Assembly (NCBI RefSeq): GCF_038002965.1
Contig: NZ_JBBOOE010000001.1
Coordinates: forward strand, 2,151,001 to 2,215,000
Reading direction: 5' to 3'
DNA from: Robertmurraya sp. FSL R5-0851
GTDB taxonomy: Bacteria > Bacillota > Bacilli > Bacillales > Cytobacillaceae
Length of the DNA stretch: 64,000 nt
The translations under genes were made by a program, and so were the position numbers. The notes below the pieces were generated by a model. It was not told where the DNA came from. It made no database searches and was given only the letters and a program-made list of their open reading frames with translations. The first letter of the stretch is position 1. Each line of letters starts with the position of its first letter. This document shows positions 45,791 to 54,397 of the stretch, one piece after another.

Positions 45791-45898
45791 ACCTCACTTC
45801 AATTCTTTTTATAAAACAAAAAAACTGAACAGAATGAACCAAGAAGTGGGTTCAAATCTGTTCAGTTTATGCCCAAAAGATGTAACATTACTTTGAAT
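45791..45898. repeat. Copy A of a ~108-bp intergenic hairpin element
   Basis: Begins ACCTCACTTC and ends CTTTGAAT. It contains the stem CTGAACAGA / TCTGTTCAG and the sequence TATGCCCAAAAGATGTAACATT. Copy B (57969-58076) matches it over the whole length in the same orientation with about fifteen differences. Here it also lies just after the aldehyde dehydrogenase stop and can act as its terminator. Confidence 0.85.
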
Positions 45899-45907
45899 TA
45901 TCTACTA

Positions 45908-47368
45908 TTAAAAAGCGTATTTCCTTTCTTTTGTTTGGACAGATACCCATTTCATTGTTGTAAATTCATCGACTACCCATGGGTTTCCAAAGCGACCCAT
46001 TCCACTTGATTTGTTACCACCGAATGGAATATTGGGTGCATCATTGACGGTTTGATCGTTAATATGTGTCATTCCTGCATCTATCTGAAGGGCATACTGT
46101 TCCCCTTTTACAAGATCACTTGTAAATATAGCCGAGCTTAAACCGGCTTGAGTATCATTTGCCATTTCAATCGCTTCTTCATCGCTTTCAGCTTTAATAA
46201 TGAGTGCAATCGGTCCAAATAATTCTTTCTGAGCTAGTTCCCCATCATTCTTTACGTCTATAAAAATAGAAGGTGTTAGTACATTACCTTCACGTCTTCC
46301 TTCAAGGGCTACGGTTACTCCTTCTTTTTTCGCTTCCTCTATGTAACCTAGCGCTTTTTCGAGCTGACGTTCATTAATAAGTGGTCCAATGATTGTACTT
46401 GGATCCAGCGGATTACCTGTAGTCAATTCTTTTGTTCGCTCTACAAATTTTGAAACAAAAGATTCATACTGGTCTTTATGCACAATAATCCGGTTAATAA
46501 TCATACAAATTTGTCCTTGATGAATGTATTTCCCAAATATCGCTGCATTAACGGCCTGGTCCACGTTGGCATCAGATAACACAACAAATGGACTGTTACC
46601 ACCTAGTTCAAGTGCCACCCGTTTTAAATTTCGGCCAGCAATTCCACCAATATGACGCCCCACTGCTGTTGAACCCGTAAAGCTAATTAATTGTGGAATG
46701 GGATGAGTCAACATATCGTCACCCATCTCCTCAACATCTGTTAATAGCATATTAAAAACTCCAGCAGGAAGTCCCGCTTGTTCAAATGCTTTTGCTAGTA
46801 CAACACCACCGACTAGACCGACTTGAATATCCGGTTTATGAACTACCGCATTACCAAGGACAATTGCTGGTACGATTGTTCTCATTGATAAGTTCATTGG
46901 GAAATTAAATGGTGAAATAGATAAAATGACACCCAAAGGTAATCGATAAATACGATTTACTTTTCCTTCTACACCAGTGGAGACTTCACGTACAGCACAT
47001 GCTTCATCAGTATAATGAAGGGCTTCTTCCATTACTTCAATTGTAAGATGAAGTTCAACATTCGCTTTTAAAAGGGTTCCCCCTGTTTCACGACTGATGA
47101 GCTGAACAATCTCTTCTCGATTTTCTTTTAAGTAAGCAATTGCTTTTTCTACAACTGCTTTTCTCTCTTCCACATTTGATTTTGCCCATTCTTTTTGCGC
47201 TGCAGCAGCGGTTTCAAATGCTTGTTCCATCTGTTCTTTAGATGCAATATTCACTTCAGCAATAACCGAGTTGTCATACGGGTTCAAATCTTTATATACA
47301 CGTCCACTGTCGCCACTCACCCATTCTCCGTTAATATAACTTTTAGTTAACAATTCATACTGTTGCAT
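45908..47368 (-). CDS. NAD(P)-dependent aldehyde dehydrogenase
   Basis: A 486-residue ALDH. The general base Glu is in LELGGNSPFVVLSD, the catalytic Cys in GQICMIINRI and the cofactor loop in ISFTGSTAVGRHIGG. The sequence style (vanillin/benzaldehyde dehydrogenase-like, ending FTTMKWVSVQTKERKYAF) does not fix the substrate. It is the last gene of the catabolic island transcribed leftwards, separated from the transketolase genes by a small gene and a hairpin. It may oxidise the aldehyde released by transketolase cleavage. Confidence 0.93.
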   Translation of the reverse strand: MQQYELLTKSYINGEWVSGDSGRVYKDLNPYDNSVIAEVNIASKEQMEQAFETAAAAQKEWAKSNVEERKAVVEKAIAYLKENREEIVQLISRETGGTLLKANVELHLTIEVMEEALHYTDEACAVREVSTGVEGKVNRIYRLPLGVILSISPFNFPMNLSMRTIVPAIVLGNAVVHKPDIQVGLVGGVVLAKAFEQAGLPAGVFNMLLTDVEEMGDDMLTHPIPQLISFTGSTAVGRHIGGIAGRNLKRVALELGGNSPFVVLSDANVDQAVNAAIFGKYIHQGQICMIINRIIVHKDQYESFVSKFVERTKELTTGNPLDPSTIIGPLINERQLEKALGYIEEAKKEGVTVALEGRREGNVLTPSIFIDVKNDGELAQKELFGPIALIIKAESDEEAIEMANDTQAGLSSAIFTSDLVKGEQYALQIDAGMTHINDQTVNDAPNIPFGGNKSSGMGRFGNPWVVDEFTTMKWVSVQTKERKYAF

Positions 47369-47425
47369 AGCTTTTCTCCCTCCGTATACATTTCATTGTA
47401 ATCCTTCCGACCAAGTGCAAAAATA

Positions 47426-47460
47426 AGCCGACAAGATAAAAATAGGATGTCTTGTCGGCT
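47426..47460 (-). terminator. Hairpin between the SR1P-like gene and the ALDH gene
   Basis: AGCCGACAAG / CTTGTCGGCT with a 15-nt loop. On the minus strand it is followed by TATTTTTGC, so it probably terminates the upstream transcript. Confidence 0.75.
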
Positions 47461-47469
47461 CCTCACAAT

Positions 47470-47607
47470 CTACGTTTCTGATAATTCTTCTTCAATATCT
47501 CTATTTTCATGACTACAACTAGTACAGTGACCATATATTATGCTGCACTTCTCTGAGGATATAAAATCGATTACCTGTTCACATTGTTGACAAACAAGTT
47601 GTGTCAT
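47470..47607 (-). CDS. SR1P-like GapA-binding small zinc-ribbon peptide
   Basis: A 45-residue peptide reading MTQLVCQQCEQVIDFISSEK and then YGHCTSCSHENRD. The VCQxCE start and YGxC.SC second knuckle match what I recall of SR1P (encoded by the dual-function sRNA SR1), which binds GapA and helps RNase J1 act. RBS AAAGGGG is upstream. Placement between transketolase and aldehyde dehydrogenase genes is unusual. Too short to appear in long-frame searches. Confidence 0.65.
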   Translation of the reverse strand: MTQLVCQQCEQVIDFISSEKCSIIYGHCTSCSHENRDIEEELSET

Positions 47608-47632
47608 TTGGTCATTCCCCTTTCACTATTAA

Positions 47633-48601
47633 TTACCGATTTAAAAACTCACGTACTGTTTTCGCAATACCCTCTGGATCCATGCCATAGTATTTGTAAA
47701 CATCATTTGGCTCACCTAATACCGCGAATTCATCTGGTAACCCAATGCGCTTAAACTTAGTAGGAATATTTGATTCCGCAATGATTTCCGCTACTGCCCC
47801 TCCGAGACCTCCATTGATACTTTGGTCTTCAACCGTAATGACACATCCCGTTTCATTTGCTGCCTTAAGAACGGCTTCTTCATCAAACGGTTTAATGGTA
47901 TGCATATCTATCACTCTAGCGTAAATTCCGTTCTGTTCTAATTTTTGTGCTGCTTTCAATGACCAGTACACTGCGCTTCCTGTACCGATTAATGTTAAGT
48001 CTGAACCTTCTTTAATGGTAATGGATTTACCAAATTCAAATTCGTAATCATTATCCGCATATACATCTGGCTCAGCACCTCGGGCGATACGGATAATCAT
48101 TGGTCCTGGATAATTCATTGACTGTCTAACCACTTTCGCACATTGATTGGCATCCGCCGGGCAAACAACAGTTAAATTGGGAACTGCACGGTAAAACGAA
48201 AGATCTGCTATCGCATTATGAGTCGGTCCTCCACCTGACGTTACGCCCGCATGGGTTCCGATTAAACGAACGGGGACATCGTTATAAGCAATATCTGCAT
48301 GAATTTGGTCTGCTGCACGAAGGGGTAAAAATGGTCCAAATACTTGTGTAAAAACTACTTTTCCTGATAACGCAAGACCTGCAGACAACCCAACCTGATT
48401 GGCTTCAGCAATTCCAACATTGATACAACGGTCTGGGTACGCTTTCATTAATTTTCCGACTTCAGAAGATGGAGCCACGTTGTCTGAACAAACAAACGCA
48501 AAGTCCATTCCTTCGTCAGCCATTTTTCTCAATTCCGTTCCATATACCTCACGTGCAGATGATAATATTTGGTCAAAGTTTAAGCTCACTTCTACAGCCA
48601 T
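47633..48601 (-). CDS. Transketolase C-terminal subunit
   Basis: A 322-residue protein carrying the pyrimidine-binding and C-terminal domains of a two-gene transketolase. Visible are INVGIAEANQVGLSAGLAL (with the Glu that activates thiamine diphosphate), THAGVTSGGGPTHNAIADLS, and the C-domain LIGTGSAVYWSLKAAQKL and EDQSINGGLGGAVAE. It needs the N subunit, whose gene just upstream is broken by an insertion sequence. The two genes are 3 nt apart. Confidence 0.93.
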   Translation of the reverse strand: MAVEVSLNFDQILSSAREVYGTELRKMADEGMDFAFVCSDNVAPSSEVGKLMKAYPDRCINVGIAEANQVGLSAGLALSGKVVFTQVFGPFLPLRAADQIHADIAYNDVPVRLIGTHAGVTSGGGPTHNAIADLSFYRAVPNLTVVCPADANQCAKVVRQSMNYPGPMIIRIARGAEPDVYADNDYEFEFGKSITIKEGSDLTLIGTGSAVYWSLKAAQKLEQNGIYARVIDMHTIKPFDEEAVLKAANETGCVITVEDQSINGGLGGAVAEIIAESNIPTKFKRIGLPDEFAVLGEPNDVYKYYGMDPEGIAKTVREFLNR

Positions 48602-49314
48602 AATTTATCTCACCTTTCTTGTGTTTTCGATAGATTCTATTGCCTTTTCCAAATCTTCTTTGTTCAAAACCCCTGCATGCCAACCTACGACATTTTCCAT
48701 AAACGATACGCCTTTACCCTTTGTTGTATTTGAGATAATACAAATGGGTTTTCTTCGAATATGTGGATCAGATGGAGGAAGTGATTCTAGCGCCACACAA
48801 ACTTCACCCATATCATTTCCATTCACCTCAATCACTTCCCAGCCAAACGCTCTCATTTTCTCATCCAGTGGATCAATGGAATTTGTTAGATTCGTAGGAC
48901 CGGACATTTGCAGGTCATTTTTATCAATAATCGCTACTAGATTACCAAGTTGATAATGTCCTGCGGTCATAAATGCTTCCCAGTTCGTTCCCTCTTGAAG
49001 TTCACCATCACCGATAATACAGAATGTCCGCCAGTTTTCATTTGACATCCTTGCACCAAGGGCCAATCCTGTCGCTATTGGCATCCCATGACCTAGTGAA
49101 CCAGTAGATGCTTCGATTGCATCCACATATTTTCGATTTGGATGCATACTGAATTTCGCTGTCTCTAGTGTTTCAAAATGATCAACCATATAATCCATTG
49201 TGTACATACCCATATCTTGATAAATGGTAAATAGTGCTTCTGCACAATGTCCTTTACTTAAAATAAGTCGGTCACGTTCAGGCATTTCTGGATTTTTCGG
49301 ATCATAATTCATAT

Positions 49315-50718
49315 CACTAGTGTTGCATGAATAATATTTAAATTTTCAGTTTAATTATTTTCCTTATTTGGAGCCAAAAAAGGAAATACCCATACAAAGG
49401 TGGCTCTATCCATTTGGAAATTATTTTACAATTAGACTGAGGTGACACCGACAGTTTGGCTGATTAAGGAACAGCCTTTCCTTCTATTTTTCGAATCCAG
49501 ATCGTAGCCGGCTTCCACAATGCTGCCTTTAAATATCGGCTAATCTGCAGAATTTTCCTCTTGCTGTCCGTCTCGATCTGCGCGAGAACATTGAGACAAT
49601 AGACGATTAACGCGATGAACACCTGATTCTGTATCGCCCACTCGCTTTGGCCGTAGAACTTTTTGATGTTTAAGTGCTGCTTGATCCATTTGAAAAAAAG
49701 TTCAATGGCCCAGCGGGCCTTGTACATCTCTGAAATTTCTTCTGCGCTCAAATCAAAACGGTTTGTGATGAGGTGAAGCAGATTCCCTTTTGAATCAGCC
49801 ACTTTTAGAAGACGGAAGTAATTCTCTGTACGGTTTTGTGTGCTTCCGAGCAACACCATTTGATCAGACAAAACAGATGAATCATCAGGTAATGGAAAAT
49901 CACTGACTTCTCGGATCACAGCGTTTTTGCGTAGTCTAGAGAGAAAAAAGTATCCATCATCCGTCATACGGTCAAAGCGCTCGTAGTCCAGATATCCTCT
50001 GTCAAACACATACATGCATTCTTTGTCATCGACCAGAACCTCCAACTGACCTCGGTCATGTTCACTGGCTTTGGTGATGACGGCTTTTTCCGGATAGGAA
50101 GATCCCTTTTCCATGAAGACAAGACGAAGATGTAACTTTACGCCTGCTTTAGTTTTCCGAAATTTTGCCCACCGATGATTCGTCAAATTAAGTGGCAATG
50201 TACTCGAATCAATGATTTTCAAAGGCATAACCAGTTTTGTATAGTGGGTTTTGGCGTGAATCCGCCCCACTAAATCGAGGAAAAGAAGTTGAAACAGATC
50301 TGGATTTAAGCTGTTTAACCGTCGAGATAACTGAGAAATACTGATCGAATCTAGTTCAATTCCCTTTTGAAGCTGTTCGTCAAAAAGACAATCACCAAGA
50401 GCGTGCAGGCTCTCGACTTCAACTAGCTGCGCAAAGAGCAGCAGTTTCAGGAAGGACTCTGTCCTTAACTTTTTTGTATAATAGTCTAATTTCTTGATTT
50501 TCACCTGATCTTCAATTAATTGAAGATTCATGGCTGAAAACCATTGCCCAAATGAAGTTTTTCGTGTAATCTTGTCCATGCGTGTGTCCTTTTTAGTGGA
50601 TTTGGACGGGTTACCACCTGACTTATCCATTATAAAGGACTTTTTCTTTGCACAAAATAAAATTAGTGAAGATTTTGAGTCTTTTTAATATTGAAATTAA
50701 ATTAGTGCAACACTAGTG
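49315..50718 (-). mobile_element. IS4-family insertion sequence, 1404 bp
   Basis: Ends are 13-bp perfect inverted repeats CACTAGTGTTGCA. The flanks carry a 9-bp direct duplication AATTCATAT (49306-49314 and 50719-50727). One transposase gene fills the element. The perfect ends, intact transposase and clean target duplication point to a recent insertion. The 9-bp duplication fits IS4-family subgroups with 8-10 bp duplications. Confidence 0.93.
49464..50630 (-). CDS. IS4-family DDE transposase
   Basis: A 388-residue transposase. Catalytic acids: Asp in KIIDSSTLPLNL, Asp in YVFDRGYLDYERF, and Glu within the IS4 signature Y-2-R-3-E-6-K seen as YKARWAIELFFKWIK. The reading frame is complete from MDKSGGNPSK to KIEGKAVP, so the element should be able to move. 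Confidence 0.95.
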   Translation of the reverse strand: MDKSGGNPSKSTKKDTRMDKITRKTSFGQWFSAMNLQLIEDQVKIKKLDYYTKKLRTESFLKLLLFAQLVEVESLHALGDCLFDEQLQKGIELDSISISQLSRRLNSLNPDLFQLLFLDLVGRIHAKTHYTKLVMPLKIIDSSTLPLNLTNHRWAKFRKTKAGVKLHLRLVFMEKGSSYPEKAVITKASEHDRGQLEVLVDDKECMYVFDRGYLDYERFDRMTDDGYFFLSRLRKNAVIREVSDFPLPDDSSVLSDQMVLLGSTQNRTENYFRLLKVADSKGNLLHLITNRFDLSAEEISEMYKARWAIELFFKWIKQHLNIKKFYGQSEWAIQNQVFIALIVYCLNVLAQIETDSKRKILQISRYLKAALWKPATIWIRKIEGKAVP

Positions 50719-50912
50719 AATTCATATATTTATAATAAAGGGCCACCGCCATATCAATCATTGACAATTCTCCACCTAAATGACCTGCGATGCCGATTCG
50801 ATAAATAAAGGTACATAAATCTTTACGAATATCAATTGCTTTGTTTTCCAGTTCTTGAATCGTCCATTCATTTACAGTACTATTCATCATTTTCTCTCCT
50901 TTTTACTTTCTA

Positions 50913-51956
50913 TTAATTACACTTAATTAGTACTTTTGGATATTTCCCACTCATATGAGCTTCGAAAGCTTCTACTCCGCGTTCAAGCGGGAAGATTTTT
51001 TGTGTAAAAGGCTCTAAATCAAGATGAGGCATCAATTGGATCGCACGTGGGAACGCATAAGGTGCGACAAAAGTACCCGAAATGGTTAATTCTTGTTCAT
51101 AGCATTTTTTATAAAGGTTTAGAGGCATTTCGTAATCCTTTGGGAACATTGCAATATATAAAACGGTGCCCCCTCTTGATGCAATCTCTGTCGCTACATT
51201 TGCTGCACGCGGAGAACCTGATGCTTCTATGACGATATCAAAACCCCGTCCATCTGTAATGGTATTTGCTACTTCTCTAACATCCTCTTCAAGCGGATTG
51301 ATGACATGCTCCGCTCCGAATGATTTTGCTAGATTTCGTCGATCTTCAATTGGTTCAATCAATGTAAGTGATGTTGCACCAAATCTTTTTAGTACCTGTA
51401 GCGTTAATAAGCCGATTGGACCGCCACCTGAAATGGCCACACGCTGTCCTACTCTCATATTTGCTTTATCAACAATTCGTACAGCAATTGAAATGGGTTC
51501 AAGTAAGCATGCTTCTTCAAGAGAGACAGTATCAGGTACTTTCCACACCTGTGACTCGTGCCAAACGATGTATTCAGACATACCTGGTCTGTTGTAATCA
51601 TGTACGTTTTCACAAAATTGCTCTCGACCGTCTAAACAGTAGTAACAGGTTCCACAAAACTTTAAAAAGTTCCCTGCTACCCTGTCTCCTACTTTCAGTC
51701 CCTTTTTCGTCGCTTTTGGTCCAAGTTCTACAACAACTCCAGATACTTCATGACCAAGTCCAAATGGAGGCTCCCATCCAAACACGCCTTCCACAAGATG
51801 TGGGTCAGACCCACAAATGGAGCAGTATGCCACTTGAATTTTGACATCTTCTGCCCCAAGCTGTTGCTCAGGAAAATCAATGACTTCTACCGCTCCTCGT
51901 GTTTCCTCATTCGGATCATTTAATCGGCCGATCTTTACTGCGGCAATTGTTTTCAA
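50913..51956 (-). CDS. Zinc-dependent medium-chain alcohol/polyol dehydrogenase
   Basis: A 347-residue MDR enzyme. Catalytic zinc ligands are Cys in AYCSICGSDPH and His in GLGHEVSG. The structural zinc loop is FCGTCYYCLDGREQFC, with four cysteines, and the NAD site is VAISGGGPIGLLTLQVL. Related enzymes oxidise sorbitol, threonine or butanediol. In this island a polyol or sugar alcohol is the likely substrate, giving a ketose for the transketolase. It lies 22 nt before the broken tktN and 11 nt after the SDR gene. Confidence 0.92.
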   Translation of the reverse strand: MKTIAAVKIGRLNDPNEETRGAVEVIDFPEQQLGAEDVKIQVAYCSICGSDPHLVEGVFGWEPPFGLGHEVSGVVVELGPKATKKGLKVGDRVAGNFLKFCGTCYYCLDGREQFCENVHDYNRPGMSEYIVWHESQVWKVPDTVSLEEACLLEPISIAVRIVDKANMRVGQRVAISGGGPIGLLTLQVLKRFGATSLTLIEPIEDRRNLAKSFGAEHVINPLEEDVREVANTITDGRGFDIVIEASGSPRAANVATEIASRGGTVLYIAMFPKDYEMPLNLYKKCYEQELTISGTFVAPYAFPRAIQLMPHLDLEPFTQKIFPLERGVEAFEAHMSGKYPKVLIKCN

Positions 51957-51967
51957 TATGTTCCCTC

Positions 51968-52753
51968 CTAGAGTGTTGTGGCAAATCCGCCATCTACATT
52001 AATCGTCCAGCCATTGATATAATTAGAAGCACTGCTGGCAAGAAATACTGCTGTACCCATTAAATCTGATGATACTCCCCAACGTCCCACTGGTATACGA
52101 TCTTCAATCTTCGTGTAGAATGCTTGATCTTCCTGAAATCCTTTTGTCATTTCTGTTTCTAGAAACCCTGGTGCAATGGCATTTGTTTGGATATTATACT
52201 GACCTGCTTCATTCGCAAATACTTTGGTCAACCCGACAATGGCATGCTTACTTGTTGTATAAGGTGGACATTTTTTATCAGCCGTAAAAGCAAGTGCAGA
52301 AGCAATATTGATTATTTTTCCTGAACGTTGTTTAGCCATTTCCTTCACAACGAGATGACTCAAGTAATACACTGCGTTTAAGTTGACATCCATGACTTTT
52401 TCCCACAAATGGTCGGGATAATCCATAAAATCTGCAAATATTCCAACACCAGCATTATTTACGAGAATATCAATTTTCCCATACTCATTGATGCATCCTT
52501 CTACCACTTTTTGGACATAAGACTTATCTGTTAAATCTCCCTGGATAAATGCAACTTTTTGACCTGTTGCTTCGATTAATTCTTTTACTTCTGACACATG
52601 ATCTGTAAAATGTGGGATATATAAATCAGCCCCTGCTTTTGCAAAAGCTACTGCATATGCCATTCCAAGCCCTTGATTTGCACCTGTGACTATGGCAACT
52701 TTTCCCTTCAATGAAAAGGCATCCAGTGAAAAATCGTTTAAATTATTTTCCAA
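51968..52753 (-). CDS. SDR-family oxidoreductase (gluconate/KduD-like)
   Basis: A 261-residue classical SDR. The NAD site is VTGANQGLGMAYA (the GxxxGxG pattern), with NNAG, the catalytic Ser in INIASALAFTA, and YTTSK. The C-terminal GGFATTL is typical of KduD / gluconate 5-dehydrogenase relatives. I start at TTG 52753 because AGGAGG lies 10 nt upstream and the protein then begins like its relatives. An earlier in-frame ATG at 52792 would put that RBS inside the gene. It follows the symporter gene by 22 nt. Confidence 0.9.
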   Translation of the reverse strand: MENNLNDFSLDAFSLKGKVAIVTGANQGLGMAYAVAFAKAGADLYIPHFTDHVSEVKELIEATGQKVAFIQGDLTDKSYVQKVVEGCINEYGKIDILVNNAGVGIFADFMDYPDHLWEKVMDVNLNAVYYLSHLVVKEMAKQRSGKIINIASALAFTADKKCPPYTTSKHAIVGLTKVFANEAGQYNIQTNAIAPGFLETEMTKGFQEDQAFYTKIEDRIPVGRWGVSSDLMGTAVFLASSASNYINGWTINVDGGFATTL

Positions 52754-52775
52754 AGCACTAATTCCTCCTAAACTA

Positions 52776-54209
52776 TTAATTCTTTGCTCCATTTCGAATA
52801 GCCAACTCATCCATGATTTGTTCGACACGCTCTTCTGTTAAGTTATAAAACACCATAAAGATCACTAGTGTAACAAAACAAATGATCGCTGGTAATCCCG
52901 AAACTAGGAATAGAATTCCACCTAGCGCATCTGCAGATTGTGCAACGTTCGGCACATACCCTACACTTGCTAATACCCAAGTCGGAATGACTCCACCAAT
53001 GGTCATTGATGCTTTTAAACCAAGGCCAATTGTCGTGTATACAATCGCTGGATAGCGTTTACCTGTGTTATATTCTGCATATTCAACAGCATCAGGAATG
53101 ATGGACCATAAAATCCCCATTAAAATTCCGTAGCCAAATGACGCCACTCCCTTTGCAACCATCATCAGTGTAATGGCTGATACAGGAATAAAGTAAAGTG
53201 CTAATGAACCAAGTGCTGCAATCGTCAACCCTAAAGCGACAGTATTTTTCTTTTTTATTTTTCGAACAAGTAAGGGCACAAATGGAACAGCAATAACCGA
53301 AGGCAATACATTTAATAATGAAAATAACCCAATGAGATCGGTGCGTTCTGCGTTATAGGTCATATAATAAATACCTGAGGCTGAAGCAACCGTATTATAT
53401 CCATAGACTCCCAGGAATAAAAGAAACAATATAATGCTTGGACGGTTTGTCGTTAACTGGATGAAAATGTCCTTTATCTTGACAGGATCAAGATGGGAAG
53501 TTGATTCAATCCGTTCTTTAATGGTCGTATAACTGTAGATTAAAATCGCTGCAGTAATAATCGATAAGAGAATAACGGTTATTTGATAACCTGTAGCTTG
53601 GTCCTCTTTCCCAAAATAAGCGGATAAAATCGGAATGAACAATGCAACCACCACTCCGCCACCTTGCGCGAACATCATGCGAATTGAGTTCAATTTTGTT
53701 CTTTCTTGTGGATCTGCTGTCATAACCGTTGTTAATGAAATGTATGGCTGGATAATGAATGTGAATAACATATTAAGTAAGTTATACGTTACATAGGCCC
53801 ACACTAGCTTACCTGCATGACCCATGTCTGGAACGGTATAGGTTAAAATCGCCATTAAAGCAAACGGGATAGCACCCCATAATATATAAGGTCTATATTT
53901 CCCCTTTTTAGGTTTCAACCGCTCCGTTATAGCCCCCATCATTGGATCGTTGATCATATCCCAAAATCTTGATAATAGGAACATCAATGAGACTTCGACA
54001 GCTGTCAGGCCATAAACATCTGTGTAGTAAAAAGTAATAAACATAAGTACTGCCTGAAATACTAGATTCATTGCAAAATCGACTAATGAATACCCCATGA
54101 TTTCTTTTCTATCTAGCTTGTAAAAACCTGGTTTTGGACTTGTTTTAATATACCCCTTTGAATCTACTAATGTTTCCTCCGGTTTATAAACAGTTACGTT
54201 TTGTTCCAT
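52776..54209 (-). CDS. GPH-family (glycoside-pentoside-hexuronide):cation symporter
   Basis: A 477-residue twelve-helix MFS-type transporter. After YSLVDFAMNLVFQAVLMFITFYYTD the conserved loop RFWDMINDPMMGAITERLKPKKGKYRP (the D...NDP and GKYRPYI motifs) identifies the MelB/XynB-like GPH family, which couples uptake to Na+ or H+. It is the first gene of the island operon (symporter, SDR, zinc dehydrogenase, transketolase N, C). AAAAGGGGGG precedes its ATG and a cre-like site lies 50-63 nt upstream. Confidence 0.92.
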   Translation of the reverse strand: MEQNVTVYKPEETLVDSKGYIKTSPKPGFYKLDRKEIMGYSLVDFAMNLVFQAVLMFITFYYTDVYGLTAVEVSLMFLLSRFWDMINDPMMGAITERLKPKKGKYRPYILWGAIPFALMAILTYTVPDMGHAGKLVWAYVTYNLLNMLFTFIIQPYISLTTVMTADPQERTKLNSIRMMFAQGGGVVVALFIPILSAYFGKEDQATGYQITVILLSIITAAILIYSYTTIKERIESTSHLDPVKIKDIFIQLTTNRPSIILFLLFLGVYGYNTVASASGIYYMTYNAERTDLIGLFSLLNVLPSVIAVPFVPLLVRKIKKKNTVALGLTIAALGSLALYFIPVSAITLMMVAKGVASFGYGILMGILWSIIPDAVEYAEYNTGKRYPAIVYTTIGLGLKASMTIGGVIPTWVLASVGYVPNVAQSADALGGILFLVSGLPAIICFVTLVIFMVFYNLTEERVEQIMDELAIRNGAKN

Positions 54210-54258
54210 CGTTACCCCCCTTTTTTGTTTGAAGCAACTTTCTTATTTTAAATTATAA

Positions 54259-54272
54259 TGAATACGCTTTCA
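54259..54272. promoter_or_regulatory. Candidate cre site in the symporter/AraC divergent region
   Basis: TGAATACGCTTTCA matches the cre consensus with one mismatch (position 5). It lies between the divergent GPH operon and the AraC gene, where CcpA could repress the operon. Confidence 0.55.
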
Positions 54273-54325
54273 TAAAAATCGTGTTTTTTTTAGAAATAAG
54301 TGTTGTTTTTTCTACTTTTCTGAAT

Positions 54326-54354
54326 TTGCTGAATTTAAAAGACAACATTATAAT
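54326..54354 (+). promoter_or_regulatory. Promoter of the AraC-type regulator gene
   Basis: TTGCTG (54326-54331), 17-nt spacer, TATAAT (54349-54354), then GGGAGGTG before ATG 54398. Confidence 0.7.
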
Positions 54355-54397
54355 GGTATTAATAAGAGTTTCAGAACGATTTGGGAGGTGTATTACG

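Larger units (their letters stand above)
48605..50890 (-). pseudogene. Transketolase N-terminal subunit, interrupted by an IS4-family element
   Basis: The N-terminal piece (50890-50719, NEWTIQELENKAIDIRKDLC, ending ALYYKYMN) and the large piece (49313-48605, from YDPKNPEMPERDRLILSKGH to the end) join perfectly when the insertion at 49315-50718 and one 9-bp duplication are removed. The thiamine diphosphate motif GDGELQEGTNWEAF is intact in the large piece. An internal ATG (49312) gives a 235-residue fragment lacking 55-60 N-terminal residues. The insertion probably also has a polar effect on the C-subunit gene and the ALDH gene. Confidence 0.9.

Noticed and set aside
48399..48953. A 184-codon open frame on the plus strand across the transketolase genes
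   Set aside because: Antisense shadow of conserved coding sequence, with no start signals.
49307..50726. 7-bp target duplication ATTCATA with 14-bp ends for the IS4-family element
   Set aside because: Shifting one base gives a longer 9-bp duplication with 13-bp ends beginning CA, which suits the family better. The difference only affects the boundary by one base.
45908..54209. Sulfoquinovose (sulfo-transketolase) or apiose pathway
   Set aside because: Both use split transketolases, but no sulfoquinovosidase, sulfosugar isomerase, apulose kinase or isomerase gene is present, so the assignment is unsupported.
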